DNA of 64,000 bases from Kandleria vitulina DSM 20405 (GTDB lineage: Bacteria > Bacillota_I > Bacilli_A > Erysipelotrichales > Coprobacillaceae). The stretch is from contig NZ_JNKN01000006.1 of NCBI RefSeq assembly GCF_000702065.1, positions 24,788 through 88,787 of the forward strand. The letters run 5' to 3'. Under the pieces are notes generated by a model, which saw only the letters and a program-made list of their open reading frames with translations, was not told where the DNA came from and did no database searches. Numbering within the stretch: the stretch's first letter is position 1; every line of letters starts with the position of its first letter. The translations under genes and the position numbers were made by a program. Positions 44,993 to 53,470 of the stretch are shown here, one piece after another.

Positions 44993-46027
44993 ATGGATAT
45001 GCAGATGGAATTTATTCGTAAACTACCAACACCACAGGAAATCAAGAATCAGTATCCTGTTACTTTAGAAATGAAACAGCTTAAGCAGGAAAGAGATGAA
45101 GAAATTCGTGACATCCTTTCTGGTAAATCAGATAAGTTTATTCTTGTCATTGGACCATGTTCAGCTGACAACGAAGATGCTGTGTTGGAGTATATGCATA
45201 AACTCAAAGACTTGCAGGAAAAAGTGAAAGATAAAATCTTCATAATTCCAAGAGTCTATACTAATAAACCAAGAACAGTAGGAAAAGGGTATAAGGGAAT
45301 GCTTCATCAGCCTGATCCTAAGGGGGAAGAAGATATGTTGGCTGGTATTATCGCCATTCGACATATGCATAAGCGTGTCGTACAGGAAACAGGCTTCACA
45401 TGTGCAGAAGAAATGCTCTACCCTCAGAACCACCGTTATCTTTCAGACCTTTTATCTTATATCGCCATTGGAGCACGTTCAGTAGAAAACCAGGAACATC
45501 GTCTTGTTACTTCTGGTGTCGGAATTCCTACAGGAATGAAGAACCCAACTGGTGGAGACTTAACTGTTATGATGAACTCAATTGTTGCAGCACAGGCTCC
45601 AGCTAAATTCATTTATCGTGGATGGGAAGTTAAGACTGCTGGAAATGATTATGCTCATGCAATCTTAAGAGGATATGTTGATGAAAATGGTGTATCTTAT
45701 CCAAACTATCATTATGAAACATTAAAGAAGGTTTATGATCTTTACCAGGAAAGAGGTCTTGCTAATCCTTCAGTTATCGTAGATACAAACCATGCCAATT
45801 CAGGAAAGAAATATCTTGAACAGATCAGAATTGCTAAGGATGTTCTTCATTCAAGACGTCAATCAGAAGAAATTAAATCATTAGTAAAAGGTTTAATGAT
45901 TGAATCATATCTTGAAGATGGATGCCAGAGCGTAGACGAAGGTGTATTCGGTAAATCAATCACAGACCCATGTCTGGGTTGGGAAAAAACTGAAAAACTT
46001 GTATTGGATATTGCAGAATTATTGTAA
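44993..46027 (+). CDS. 3-deoxy-7-phosphoheptulonate synthase (DAHP synthase, class I)
   Basis: 344 residues of the AroF/AroG/AroH type. Key blocks are FILVIGPCSADNEDAVLEYM, RVYTNKPRTVGKGYKGMLHQPDP, IGARSVENQEHRLVTSGVGIPTGMKNPTGGD, and the metal-binding DTNHANSGKKYLEQ and GLMIESYLEDGCQ. It joins PEP and erythrose 4-phosphate as the first step of aromatic synthesis. GGGGG lies before the ATG. No other shikimate gene is nearby. Feedback specificity cannot be told. Confidence 0.95.
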   Translation: MDMQMEFIRKLPTPQEIKNQYPVTLEMKQLKQERDEEIRDILSGKSDKFILVIGPCSADNEDAVLEYMHKLKDLQEKVKDKIFIIPRVYTNKPRTVGKGYKGMLHQPDPKGEEDMLAGIIAIRHMHKRVVQETGFTCAEEMLYPQNHRYLSDLLSYIAIGARSVENQEHRLVTSGVGIPTGMKNPTGGDLTVMMNSIVAAQAPAKFIYRGWEVKTAGNDYAHAILRGYVDENGVSYPNYHYETLKKVYDLYQERGLANPSVIVDTNHANSGKKYLEQIRIAKDVLHSRRQSEEIKSLVKGLMIESYLEDGCQSVDEGVFGKSITDPCLGWEKTEKLVLDIAELL

Positions 46028-46028
46028 T

Positions 46029-46052
46029 AAGGGATGTCATCATCCCTTTTTT
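46029..46052 (+). terminator. Terminator of DAHP synthase gene
   Basis: AAGGGATG/CATCCCTT stem with loop tcat and a T-run. Confidence 0.9.
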
Positions 46053-46085
46053 GATTTATAATGGGAAAGAAAGGAGATGAAGAAT

Positions 46086-46568
46086 GTGAAAAGAATTCTC
46101 ATCGCGTGCTTATGTCTACTATTGATGAGTGGATGCACTACAACAAAGACAAAGAAAAAATCTGTTGCTCAATCTACAAAGGATACAAACTCTTCCCAGA
46201 ATGTGAAGGTAGAAGAAAAGTCATCTGCAAAAACCATTAAGGTGAAGATTGGATCACAGGTATTTAAGATGACGCTTGAAGACAATGAATCAACACAATC
46301 TTTATTAAGTCTTTTACCATTAGAATTATCAATGGCATCACTTAATAACAATGAATACTATGCTGAACTTGATAACTCATTAAATGCTCATGATCAAAGT
46401 GTAACAATCAAGGCAGGGGATGTTATGCTTTACAAGGGGAATGTGTTAGTTATCTTTTATAAAGATGTAAAAACATCTTACAAATATACGAAACTTGGAC
46501 ACATTGATGGAGATGCTCTTGCTGATGCATTAAAGAAAGCAGATGGAGAAGCAACATTAAGTCTATAA
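46086..46568 (+). CDS. Lipoprotein with cyclophilin-like domain
   Basis: 160 residues from GTG 46086, which is 9 bases after AAGGAG; ATG 46077 would touch that site. A lipobox (LLLMSGC) near residue 17 is followed by a low-complexity Lys/Ser/Thr spacer and a domain of about 110 residues. IKVKIGSQVFKMTLEDNESTQSLLSLLPLELSMASLNNNEYYAELD, IKAGDVMLYKGNVLVIFYK and YKYTKLGHIDG match the bacterial cyclophilin-like family. Proline isomerase activity is not established for this family. It would be anchored to the outer face of the membrane. Confidence 0.8.
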   Translation: MKRILIACLCLLLMSGCTTTKTKKKSVAQSTKDTNSSQNVKVEEKSSAKTIKVKIGSQVFKMTLEDNESTQSLLSLLPLELSMASLNNNEYYAELDNSLNAHDQSVTIKAGDVMLYKGNVLVIFYKDVKTSYKYTKLGHIDGDALADALKKADGEATLSL

Positions 46569-46600
46569 AAAAGCTGATTTGCATCGCAAATCAGTTTTTC
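46566..46600. terminator. Bidirectional terminator
   Basis: CTGATTTGC/GCAAATCAG hairpin flanked by A-run and T-run between convergent genes. Confidence 0.9.
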
Positions 46601-47076
46601 TTTATAACTGGAATCCATAATTCACATTGATAATCATCCTTTTGACGATTGCCATAAGGAAGATACTCAATGCTTGCATCATAATGGAAAGTATAATCAC
46701 TATGAGGGAACCATTCAGAATAGATTTTATAGTTTAATGTCTGAAGACAGGCGGGATATGATCCCTTTGTAGGAAAGTGTGCCCATAAGGAATCTTCAAG
46801 ATGAAGCTCTTCAATCCCTTCATATAGGAAATCACTTTTCTTAATACCAGCAATATAATAATGAATAAGATTCATATTTTCTTCATCGTTGATCGTTACA
46901 CCATAAGTACCAATTTCATTATGAAGAACATATTCTTTGAAAGTGGGGTCGCTATTCATTTTCTTGTTAAAATCGTTCCAGAACTGTGGAATCTCTTTAA
47001 ATGCAAGATCGACATTGATATCAATTCTGATGCCAATTAAATGAAAATGCTGATGATTTTTTACCTGATAATCCAT
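46591..47076 (-). CDS. AraC effector-binding (GyrI-like) domain protein
   Basis: 161 residues from the ATG at 47076 on the minus strand, with AAGGAGG 6 bases upstream. The layout is that of stand-alone effector-binding proteins: HFHLIGIRIDIN, IPQFWNDFNKKM, YGVTINDEENMNLIHYYIAG, SLWAHFPTKGSYPACLQTLNYKIYSEWFPHSDYTF, and ASIEYLPYG followed by CELWIPVIKK. It probably binds a small hydrophobic ligand. Only about 20 bases separate it from the tRNA-Ser terminator, so its promoter must overlap that terminator or it depends on read-through from the tRNA. Confidence 0.82.
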   Translation of the reverse strand: MDYQVKNHQHFHLIGIRIDINVDLAFKEIPQFWNDFNKKMNSDPTFKEYVLHNEIGTYGVTINDEENMNLIHYYIAGIKKSDFLYEGIEELHLEDSLWAHFPTKGSYPACLQTLNYKIYSEWFPHSDYTFHYDASIEYLPYGNRQKDDYQCELWIPVIKKN

Positions 47077-47094
47077 AAGATCCTCCTTGATATA

Positions 47095-47121
47095 TAAAAA
47101 AACACTCTCGAAGAGAGTGTT
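47095..47121 (-). terminator. Terminator of tRNA-Ser
   Basis: On the minus strand the stem AACACTCTC/GAGAGTGTT with loop ttc ends in a T-run. Confidence 0.88.
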
Positions 47122-47130
47122 GCATTCCAA

Positions 47131-47221
47131 TGGCGCGGATTGAGGGATTTGAACCCTCGCGCCGGTTACCCGACCTACTCCCTTAGCAGGGGAGCCTCTT
47201 CAGCCTCTTGAGTAAATCCGC
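47131..47221 (-). tRNA. tRNA-Ser (GCU)
   Basis: 91 bases on the minus strand. Acceptor arms GCGGATT/AATCCGC with encoded CCA end, anticodon stem CTCCC/GGGAG with loop CTGCTAA (anticodon GCT), a T-loop GTTCAAATC, and the long variable arm of class II tRNAs. It reads AGC and AGU codons. Confidence 0.95.
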
Positions 47222-47295
47222 ATCGGTTAGCTTGCTCACATATAATAGCATACGTGTGACTCGATTGCAACAAGGAAATTTAAGAATATTGCATT

Positions 47296-47316
47296 TTTTT
47301 AAACGCTGTTTAAAAA
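47296..47316. repeat. Palindrome upstream of enolase gene (1)
   Basis: Perfect 9-base arms TTTTTAAAC and GTTTAAAAA around GCT. It lies between the tRNA-Ser and eno promoters. Confidence 0.5.
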
Positions 47317-47342
47317 GTGTTCTATTTATCGATAAGAAATGA

Positions 47343-47367
47343 AAAAACTTTTTTTAAAAAAGTTTTT
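47343..47367. repeat. 25-base perfect palindrome upstream of enolase gene (2)
   Basis: Arms AAAAACTTTTTT and AAAAAAGTTTTT around a single T. It is about 35 bases before the eno -35. It may be an operator or a bend; no protein can be named. Confidence 0.5.
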
Positions 47368-47401
47368 GACCACATATTTTATAAAAAAATGAGCATTTCT
47401 T

Positions 47402-47430
47402 TTGCTTAATAAGAACAGTAATGATACTAT
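47402..47430 (+). promoter_or_regulatory. Promoter of enolase gene
   Basis: TTGCTT (47402-47407), 17-base spacer, TACTAT (47425-47430), about 35 bases upstream of the gene. Confidence 0.6.
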
Positions 47431-47442
47431 ACAAATAGTTAG

Positions 47443-48762
<1,320 letters not shown>

Positions 48763-48769
48763 TCCCCCT

Positions 48770-48800
48770 AAAACGCATAGGACAATCTATGCGTTTTTTT
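48770..48800 (+). terminator. Terminator of enolase gene
   Basis: AAAACGCATAG/CTATGCGTTTT stem with a T-run. Confidence 0.92.
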
Positions 48801-48828
48801 ATCCTTGAAAAAAATATAAAAAACCATA

Positions 48829-48857
48829 TTGACGAAGAGTATGAATAATGATATTAT
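48829..48857 (+). promoter_or_regulatory. Promoter of first tRNA-Lys
   Basis: TTGACG (48829-48834), 17-base spacer, TATTAT (48852-48857). The -10 and the 28 bases after it recur before the second copy. Confidence 0.8.
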
Positions 48858-48878
48858 ATGTGAGCAGTCAACAAGAGA

Positions 48879-48955
48879 TGTCTCCTTAGCTCAGTTGGCA
48901 GAGCATCTGACTCTTAATCAGAGGGTCCACGGTTCGAGCCCGTGAGGGGACACCA
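48879..48955 (+). tRNA. tRNA-Lys (CUU), copy 1
   Basis: 77 bases. Acceptor TGTCTCC/GGGGACA with encoded CCA; anticodon loop CTCTTAA (anticodon CTT); D-loop AGCTCAGTTGG; T-loop GGTTCGAGCC. It is identical to the copy at 49775-49851. Confidence 0.95.
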
Positions 48956-48966
48956 TTTGAAAAATG

Positions 48967-48990
48967 AAAGGTTCTTCGGAACCTTTTTTT
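48967..48990 (+). terminator. Terminator of tRNA-Lys copy 1
   Basis: AAAGGTTC/GAACCTTT hairpin with a T-run. Confidence 0.88.
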
Positions 48991-49011
48991 CATATATCTA
49001 GGGGGAGAATT

Positions 49012-49698
49012 ATGAAAAACTATATTTTTGATCTATATGGCACACTTATTGATATTCATACAGATGAGCAGTCTTTATCCTTTTGGAAGAAGCTGTGTGT
49101 ATATCTTAATGAAAGAGGATATTCTTATAAAGAAAAAGAATTAAAAGAACTTTATCTTAATCTTGTTCATGAAGAAGAAAATGAAGATAAATTCTATGAA
49201 ATAGAACTCATGAATGTGTTTAAAAAGATTGCTGGTCAGTATGCAGATGAGTTTGCTTTATACTTTAGAAAAGCTTCTACTGATTATATTACCTGCTTTA
49301 AAAATACCAAGAAAGTACTTGAGTATCTTAAAGAAGAAGGAAAACATGTCTACTTATTATCCAATGCACAAGCATGTTTTACTCTTCCTGAATTAAAGGA
49401 ACTTGGGTTGTATGATTACTTTGATGATATTTTTATTTCTTCCTCTTATCATATAAAAAAACCACATCCCTCATTTTTAGAAGAACTGATGAATAAACAT
49501 CATCTTCATAAAGAAGAGAGCGTCATGATCGGCAATGATTTTACAACAGATATGGCGATTGCCAAAAAGGTGGGTATTACAGGTGTCTTTTTAAATACCG
49601 ATGGATATAGTAAAGAAGATATGCATTCACACAATCTAGAAGGGGTTCATCTTATTGAAAGTGGGGACCTTATTGAACTTGTTTCTATGTTTAAATAA
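49012..49698 (+). CDS. HAD-superfamily hydrolase (phosphatase)
   Basis: 228 residues from ATG 49012 behind GGGGGAG. Motif I YIFDLYGTLID, motif II LLSNAQ, motif III Lys in IKKPHPSFLEELM and motif IV VMIGNDFTTDMAIAKKVG are all intact, with an alpha-helical cap (about 20-90), as in haloacid dehalogenase-like phosphatases (YjjG/YfnB type). The substrate is unknown. It lies between the two tRNA-Lys copies. Confidence 0.9.
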   Translation: MKNYIFDLYGTLIDIHTDEQSLSFWKKLCVYLNERGYSYKEKELKELYLNLVHEEENEDKFYEIELMNVFKKIAGQYADEFALYFRKASTDYITCFKNTKKVLEYLKEEGKHVYLLSNAQACFTLPELKELGLYDYFDDIFISSSYHIKKPHPSFLEELMNKHHLHKEESVMIGNDFTTDMAIAKKVGITGVFLNTDGYSKEDMHSHNLEGVHLIESGDLIELVSMFK

Positions 49699-49724
49699 TT
49701 GTACAAAAAAATGTCAAATGAGTG

Positions 49725-49753
49725 TTGACGGACCACTTTAATAATGATATTAT
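49725..49753 (+). promoter_or_regulatory. Promoter of second tRNA-Lys
   Basis: TTGACG (49725-49730), 17-base spacer, TATTAT (49748-49753), a match to the first copy's promoter. Confidence 0.8.
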
Positions 49754-49774
49754 ATGTGAGCAGTCAACAAGAGA

Positions 49775-49851
49775 TGTCTCCTTAGCTCAGTTGGCAGAGC
49801 ATCTGACTCTTAATCAGAGGGTCCACGGTTCGAGCCCGTGAGGGGACACCA
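49775..49851 (+). tRNA. tRNA-Lys (CUU), copy 2
   Basis: Identical to the copy at 48879-48955, including the CCA end and the immediate 5' flank. Confidence 0.95.
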
Positions 49852-49861
49852 TTTAAAAAGC

Positions 49862-49887
49862 AAAAGGTTCTTTGGAACCTTTTTTTA
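49862..49887 (+). terminator. Terminator of tRNA-Lys copy 2
   Basis: AAAAGGTTC with GAACCTTTT and a T-run; same design as copy 1 with one loop base changed. Confidence 0.88.
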
Positions 49888-49921
49888 TTTTGTATTATAA
49901 TAAATACAGGAGGAATATTAT

Positions 49922-50443
49922 ATGAATAATGTTATTGAAGCTTTAAAGCATCGTCGTAGTATTCGCAAGTATAAGAGTGATCCTGTAAGTGAAGAACTAT
50001 TGAATCAGATTGTAGAAGCAGGGGAATATGCAGCCAGCGGTAAGGGTCAGCAAGCAGTCATTACTTTAACTATTACCAATAAGGAGTTAAGAGATGAACT
50101 ATCAAGAGATAACTGTCTTATTGGAGGATGGAAAGAAGACTTTGATCCATTTTATGGTGCACCTGCAGTGATTGTCGTACTCGCTAATAAAGAACGTCCT
50201 ACTTATGTTTATGATGGCAGTCTTGTCATGGGAAATCTGATGCAGGCAGCGGATGCGTTAGGACTTGGAAGCTGCTGGATTCATCGTGCTAAAGAAGAGT
50301 TTGAAATGGATAAGTATAAGAAGCTTCTTCTTGATTTAGGTATTGAAGGGGAATATGAAGGAATTGGTCATTGCATCATTGGATATCCTGATCAGGAAGT
50401 TAAAGCTGCTCCTAGAAAGAAGAGAAATTATGTGATCAAGTAG
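49922..50443 (+). CDS. Nitroreductase-family FMN oxidoreductase
   Basis: 173 residues. The N-terminal HRRSIRKYKSDPVSEELLNQIVEAGEYAASGKGQQ is the FMN-phosphate site, and SLVMGNLMQAADALGLGSCWIHRAKEEF the usual central block. It reduces nitroaromatics, quinones or flavins with NAD(P)H; the physiological substrate is unknown. CAGGAGG precedes the ATG. Confidence 0.92.
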   Translation: MNNVIEALKHRRSIRKYKSDPVSEELLNQIVEAGEYAASGKGQQAVITLTITNKELRDELSRDNCLIGGWKEDFDPFYGAPAVIVVLANKERPTYVYDGSLVMGNLMQAADALGLGSCWIHRAKEEFEMDKYKKLLLDLGIEGEYEGIGHCIIGYPDQEVKAAPRKKRNYVIK

Positions 50444-50471
50444 TAAATCTTTTGATTTACTGCTTTTTTTC
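50442..50471 (+). terminator. Terminator of nitroreductase gene
   Basis: AGTAAATC/GATTTACT stem followed by gc and seven T. Confidence 0.8.
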
Positions 50472-50570
50472 TTTCGTATTTTAGTAATTCCCTTAATAAT
50501 CATGCTTTTTGTTGACGGATAAAAAGGAAGTTATTAAAATGGTTTTATTGTATTTTGAAAGGAACAGCTT

Positions 50571-52001
50571 ATGGTTTGGAAAACAATAAATGATTTATTG
50601 GTCTCGATAGACAATCTTGTCTGGGGCATTCCGCTAATGGCACTTATTCTTGTAGGTGGTATTCTGCTTAGTGTTCGTACAGGATTTCTACAGATCAGAA
50701 GACTTCCGCTGGCATTAAAGTGGATGTTTAGCAATGAAGAAGATGGAGAGGGAGAAGTATCAAGCTTTGCGGCATTGTGTACGGCTCTTTCAGCTACAAT
50801 TGGTACTGGTAATATTGTTGGTGTTGCGACAGCAGTGACAACAGGAGGACCGGGAGCTATCTTCTGGATTAATTTAGCGGCCTTGTTTGGTATGGCAACA
50901 AAGTATGCTGAAGGATTCTTGGCTATCAAATTTAGAACAGTAGATGAAAATGGACATGCATTAGGTGGCCCTTTCTACTATATAGAAAAAGGTCTTGGTA
51001 AGAAGTGGATCTTTTTAGCAAAGATCTTTGCCTTCTTTGGTGTATGTGTTGGTCTATTTGGTAATGGGACATTTACTCAGGTCAATGGAATCTCAAGTGC
51101 GTTAACGAATTTCTTTGATCCAAATTCTGCTCAGACACTTACAATTCCATATTTAGGAACATATACTTATACGGTCATTATTTCATCGATTATATTGACA
51201 GTATGTGTCGCATTGGTGCTTATTGGAGGCATCAAGCGTATCGCTAATGTCTCACAGGTAGTTGTGCCATTTATGGCAGTCATCTATGGTGTAAGCGTAT
51301 TTGTCTTGATTCTTACTAATATCACAAAAATTCCATTTGCGATTAAGATCATCATTGAAGGTGCCTTTAATCCACGTGCTATTACTGGTGGTGCTATCGG
51401 CAGCATGCTGATTGTTATGCAAAGAGGGATTGCGAGAGGAATCTTCTCAAATGAAGCCGGTCTAGGAAGTGCACCAATTGCGGCAGCCGCAGCTCAGACG
51501 AAAGAACCAGTAAGACAGGGGCTTGTTTCTATGACAGGTACATTTATTGATACTATCGTTATCTGCACGATGACAGGACTATCCATTGTACTTACAGGAG
51601 CATGGCAGGTTAAAAATCTTCAGGGTGTTCAGGTTACAACTTATGCATTCCAGAAGGGATTGCCATTCTCAGCACAGTTTGCGAGCTTCCTATTAATGAT
51701 CTGTCTGGTATTCTTTGCCTTTACGACAATCTTAGGATGGAACTACTACTCTGAACGCTGTCTTGAATATTTGACTGGTGGAAATCAGAAAGCATTAATT
51801 ATCTTTAGATGGGCTTATATTCTTGCTGTCTTTATTGGACCATATATGAGTGTCAGCGCTGTTTGGACAATTGCTGATATCTTTAATGGCTTGATGGCTT
51901 TCCCTAATATGATCGCAATCTTCGCCTTGAACGGCATTGTTGTCAAAGAAACAAAAGCCTTCTTTGCTAAAGAAGTTAAAGAATATGCCTATGAATCATA
52001 A
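50571..52001 (+). CDS. Alanine/glycine:cation symporter (AGCS family)
   Basis: 476 residues with about 10-11 membrane helices. Family hallmarks are SFAALCTALSATIGTGNIVGVATAVTTGGPGAIFWINLAALFGMATKYAEG, GGPFYYIEKGLGKKW and RGIFSNEAGLGSAPIAAAAAQT. It imports alanine or glycine with Na+. GAAAGGA lies before the ATG. It is monocistronic with its own terminator. Confidence 0.95.
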   Translation: MVWKTINDLLVSIDNLVWGIPLMALILVGGILLSVRTGFLQIRRLPLALKWMFSNEEDGEGEVSSFAALCTALSATIGTGNIVGVATAVTTGGPGAIFWINLAALFGMATKYAEGFLAIKFRTVDENGHALGGPFYYIEKGLGKKWIFLAKIFAFFGVCVGLFGNGTFTQVNGISSALTNFFDPNSAQTLTIPYLGTYTYTVIISSIILTVCVALVLIGGIKRIANVSQVVVPFMAVIYGVSVFVLILTNITKIPFAIKIIIEGAFNPRAITGGAIGSMLIVMQRGIARGIFSNEAGLGSAPIAAAAAQTKEPVRQGLVSMTGTFIDTIVICTMTGLSIVLTGAWQVKNLQGVQVTTYAFQKGLPFSAQFASFLLMICLVFFAFTTILGWNYYSERCLEYLTGGNQKALIIFRWAYILAVFIGPYMSVSAVWTIADIFNGLMAFPNMIAIFALNGIVVKETKAFFAKEVKEYAYES

Positions 52002-52026
52002 ACCGACTTGCAGTCGGTTTTTTTTC
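52000..52026 (+). terminator. Terminator of symporter gene
   Basis: AACCGACT/AGTCGGTT stem with loop tgc and a long T-run. Confidence 0.9.
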
Positions 52027-52056
52027 TTTGTATGATAAGAAGCGGAAGGTGAAGAT

Positions 52057-52863
52057 ATGAAAAAATATACAAAAGATTTTCCAGCTACAATTGGACAGGC
52101 TATCTATACTTACGGGGACGCCAATATCAGAGATATTGTGCTCTACTTAGAAAAAGATGGAGAACATGGCATCATCATTACTAAAGATACAATGTATTGC
52201 AATATGCTAAGAGCTGTAAAGATCACATTATCTCAGATTGAACATATTAAATTAAAACAAGAAAGAGGAAAAGATGATCAGCTGATTATTATCGCTGAAG
52301 GTGTACATCATTTATTCAATGAAGATATCCCTGAAATAATTGAAACATTAACATCGTTAACAGATAAAGAAGTAGAATATGATCGAAATCTATTTGATAC
52401 CATCTACTTTAATGCCAAGACAATCCTTGAAGATATCAGAGATGATCTTTATGAAGATACAGTTTTAAATGATACTCAAAATAAACAATTAAAAGAATAT
52501 CTAGACATCATTAACAATGCAAAAACATTGGATGAAACAAACTATCGTCTAGAAATGGAACTGCTTGTAGATCGCGTGATGCAGCTTGTAGAAGAATTAG
52601 AATTAGATAGTGAAGAAATTGATCAATTAGAAGACGCATCAAAGAAGATGCATGAACAAGAAAATCAGATGTTCGATCAAGTGAAAGATATGTATGCCAA
52701 CAATAAAGATACAATCAAGTCAATGACTGGCATTGATGTAGATGATCTGCAAAATAAATCACCAGAAGAATTAAACGGTATGCTAGATGACTTATGTGAT
52801 CGTTTTAATATCTCAAAAGATCAGCTTGCCTCATTAGCCGCTAAATTTGGCAATAGACATTAA
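52057..52863 (+). CDS. Conserved-looking hypothetical protein, acidic, helical
   Basis: 268 residues, soluble and acidic. The first 95 residues look like a small beta-rich domain (DIVLYLEKDGEHGIIITKDTMYCN to DQLIIIAEGVHHLFNED). The rest is helical with heptad-like Leu/Glu spacing (MELLVDRVMQLVEELELDSEEIDQLEDASKKMHEQENQMFDQVKDMY), suggesting a coiled coil and dimer. I do not recognise a family. GGAAGGTGAAG sits before the ATG. It is separately terminated. Confidence 0.7.
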   Translation: MKKYTKDFPATIGQAIYTYGDANIRDIVLYLEKDGEHGIIITKDTMYCNMLRAVKITLSQIEHIKLKQERGKDDQLIIIAEGVHHLFNEDIPEIIETLTSLTDKEVEYDRNLFDTIYFNAKTILEDIRDDLYEDTVLNDTQNKQLKEYLDIINNAKTLDETNYRLEMELLVDRVMQLVEELELDSEEIDQLEDASKKMHEQENQMFDQVKDMYANNKDTIKSMTGIDVDDLQNKSPEELNGMLDDLCDRFNISKDQLASLAAKFGNRH

Positions 52864-52883
52864 GGAGTGAAAACTCCTTTTTA
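52862..52883 (+). terminator. Terminator of hypothetical gene
   Basis: AAGGAGT/ACTCCTT stem with loop gaaa and T-rich tail, at the stop codon. Confidence 0.8.
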
Positions 52884-52889
52884 TATTGC

Positions 52890-52918
52890 TTGTACAAAAA
52901 TATGAAGTATGATATATT
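52890..52918 (+). promoter_or_regulatory. Promoter of small-peptide gene
   Basis: TTGTAC (52890-52895), 17-base spacer, TATATT (52913-52918). Confidence 0.6.
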
Positions 52919-52940
52919 TTAGTTAGGCAAAGCTAACTAA
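52919..52940. promoter_or_regulatory. Perfect inverted repeat before small-peptide gene
   Basis: TTAGTTAG and CTAACTAA around a 6-base loop. It spans the predicted transcription start and ends at the ribosome site, so it could be an operator or, if transcribed in full, a hairpin limiting translation. Confidence 0.6.
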
Positions 52941-52953
52941 AGGAGAGATGCTT

Positions 52954-53049
52954 ATGTTAATACATATTGGAGTTGCCGTTTTGGCTACATTTACATATTC
53001 ACAAATAAAAAAACACATCATGCATTTTATTAAGCATCATGTGTCATAG
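52954..53049 (+). CDS. 31-residue hydrophobic/basic peptide, candidate type I toxin
   Basis: The sequence starts MLIHIGVAVLATFTY, one short hydrophobic stretch, then a Lys/His-rich amphipathic tail ending HHVS. AAAGGAG (52939-52945) is 8 bases before ATG 52954; ATG 52948 in frame is too close. It has its own promoter and an inverted repeat in the leader, and a minus-strand RNA is predicted to end just after its stop. This set resembles small-peptide type I toxins, but no family match can be claimed. It is too short for usual gene callers. Confidence 0.5.
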   Translation: MLIHIGVAVLATFTYSQIKKHIMHFIKHHVS

Positions 53050-53054
53050 ATAAA

Positions 53055-53124
53055 GAAAAAACGTACAGTTATTATGACTGCACGTCGGGGGGGATATCTT
53101 GTTGCATATCATTGATACATAGGA
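53055..53124 (-). ncRNA. Candidate short antisense RNA (type I antitoxin-like)
   Basis: Minus-strand promoter -35 TTGTGG (53153-53158), 16-base spacer, -10 TAATAT (53131-53136) predicts a start near 53124. The hairpin at 53061-53069/53077-53085 is fully paired only in minus-strand RNA, where the one odd pair becomes G-U, and it ends in a T-run at 53056-53061. The RNA would be about 70 bases and convergent with the small-peptide mRNA. Confidence 0.45.
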
Positions 53125-53274
53125 AAGAATATATTATGGTAAGGTTGATATGCCACAAGGGACACTTAATATAACATTGAATGAAATAAAATGCAATAGG
53201 AAAAATAAAAAAAGTAAAATTTTGTTAAAATGAAGCAAGAAGCCAGAATATTTTTTAAAAACTTTCATATTTTG
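53125..53274. other. AT-rich gap without recognised gene
   Basis: Apart from the minus-strand promoter elements listed for the short RNA, I see no coding frame or terminator here. Confidence 0.5.
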
Positions 53275-53303
53275 TTTACTTTGAACATTGCTTTTGATAA
53301 ATT
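53275..53303 (+). promoter_or_regulatory. Promoter of structured RNA candidate
   Basis: TTTACT (53275-53280), 17-base spacer, TAAATT (53298-53303). Both elements match four of six consensus bases. Confidence 0.4.
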
Positions 53304-53308
53304 GTGAT

Positions 53309-53446
53309 TAGTGGGAGGAAACCTTGTAGTCTTAAAATGTACTCCTAACTTATAGACGCTCAAAGTAATAAAGTTGTATTTGATCTTATGTTTCTGGTTT
53401 CCTTCTGTCTCGTTGAAAAAGGGAGAGGCTGCACTCTCCTTTTTTT
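53309..53446 (+). ncRNA. Structured noncoding RNA candidate (6S-like shape)
   Basis: No reading frame is seen. GGGAGGAAACC (53313-53323) pairs with GGTTTCCTTCT (53396-53406), closing a region of about 70 bases with a small internal hairpin (AACTTAT near 53347 with ATAAAGTT near 53368). An intrinsic terminator (GGAGAG/CTCTCC, T7) ends at 53446. A long closing stem, central bubble and terminal hairpin followed by a terminator recall 6S RNA, but the length is short and no conserved 6S motif is verified. It could instead be the leader of the next gene ended by attenuation. Confidence 0.4.
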
Positions 53447-53470
53447 CATGTTTACTAAGGGGTTTGATTT

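Noticed and set aside
49012..49698. HAD gene between tRNA copies as an integrated mobile element
   Set aside because: No integrase, no att-like partial tRNA end and no composition change; a simple duplication of the tRNA unit explains it better.
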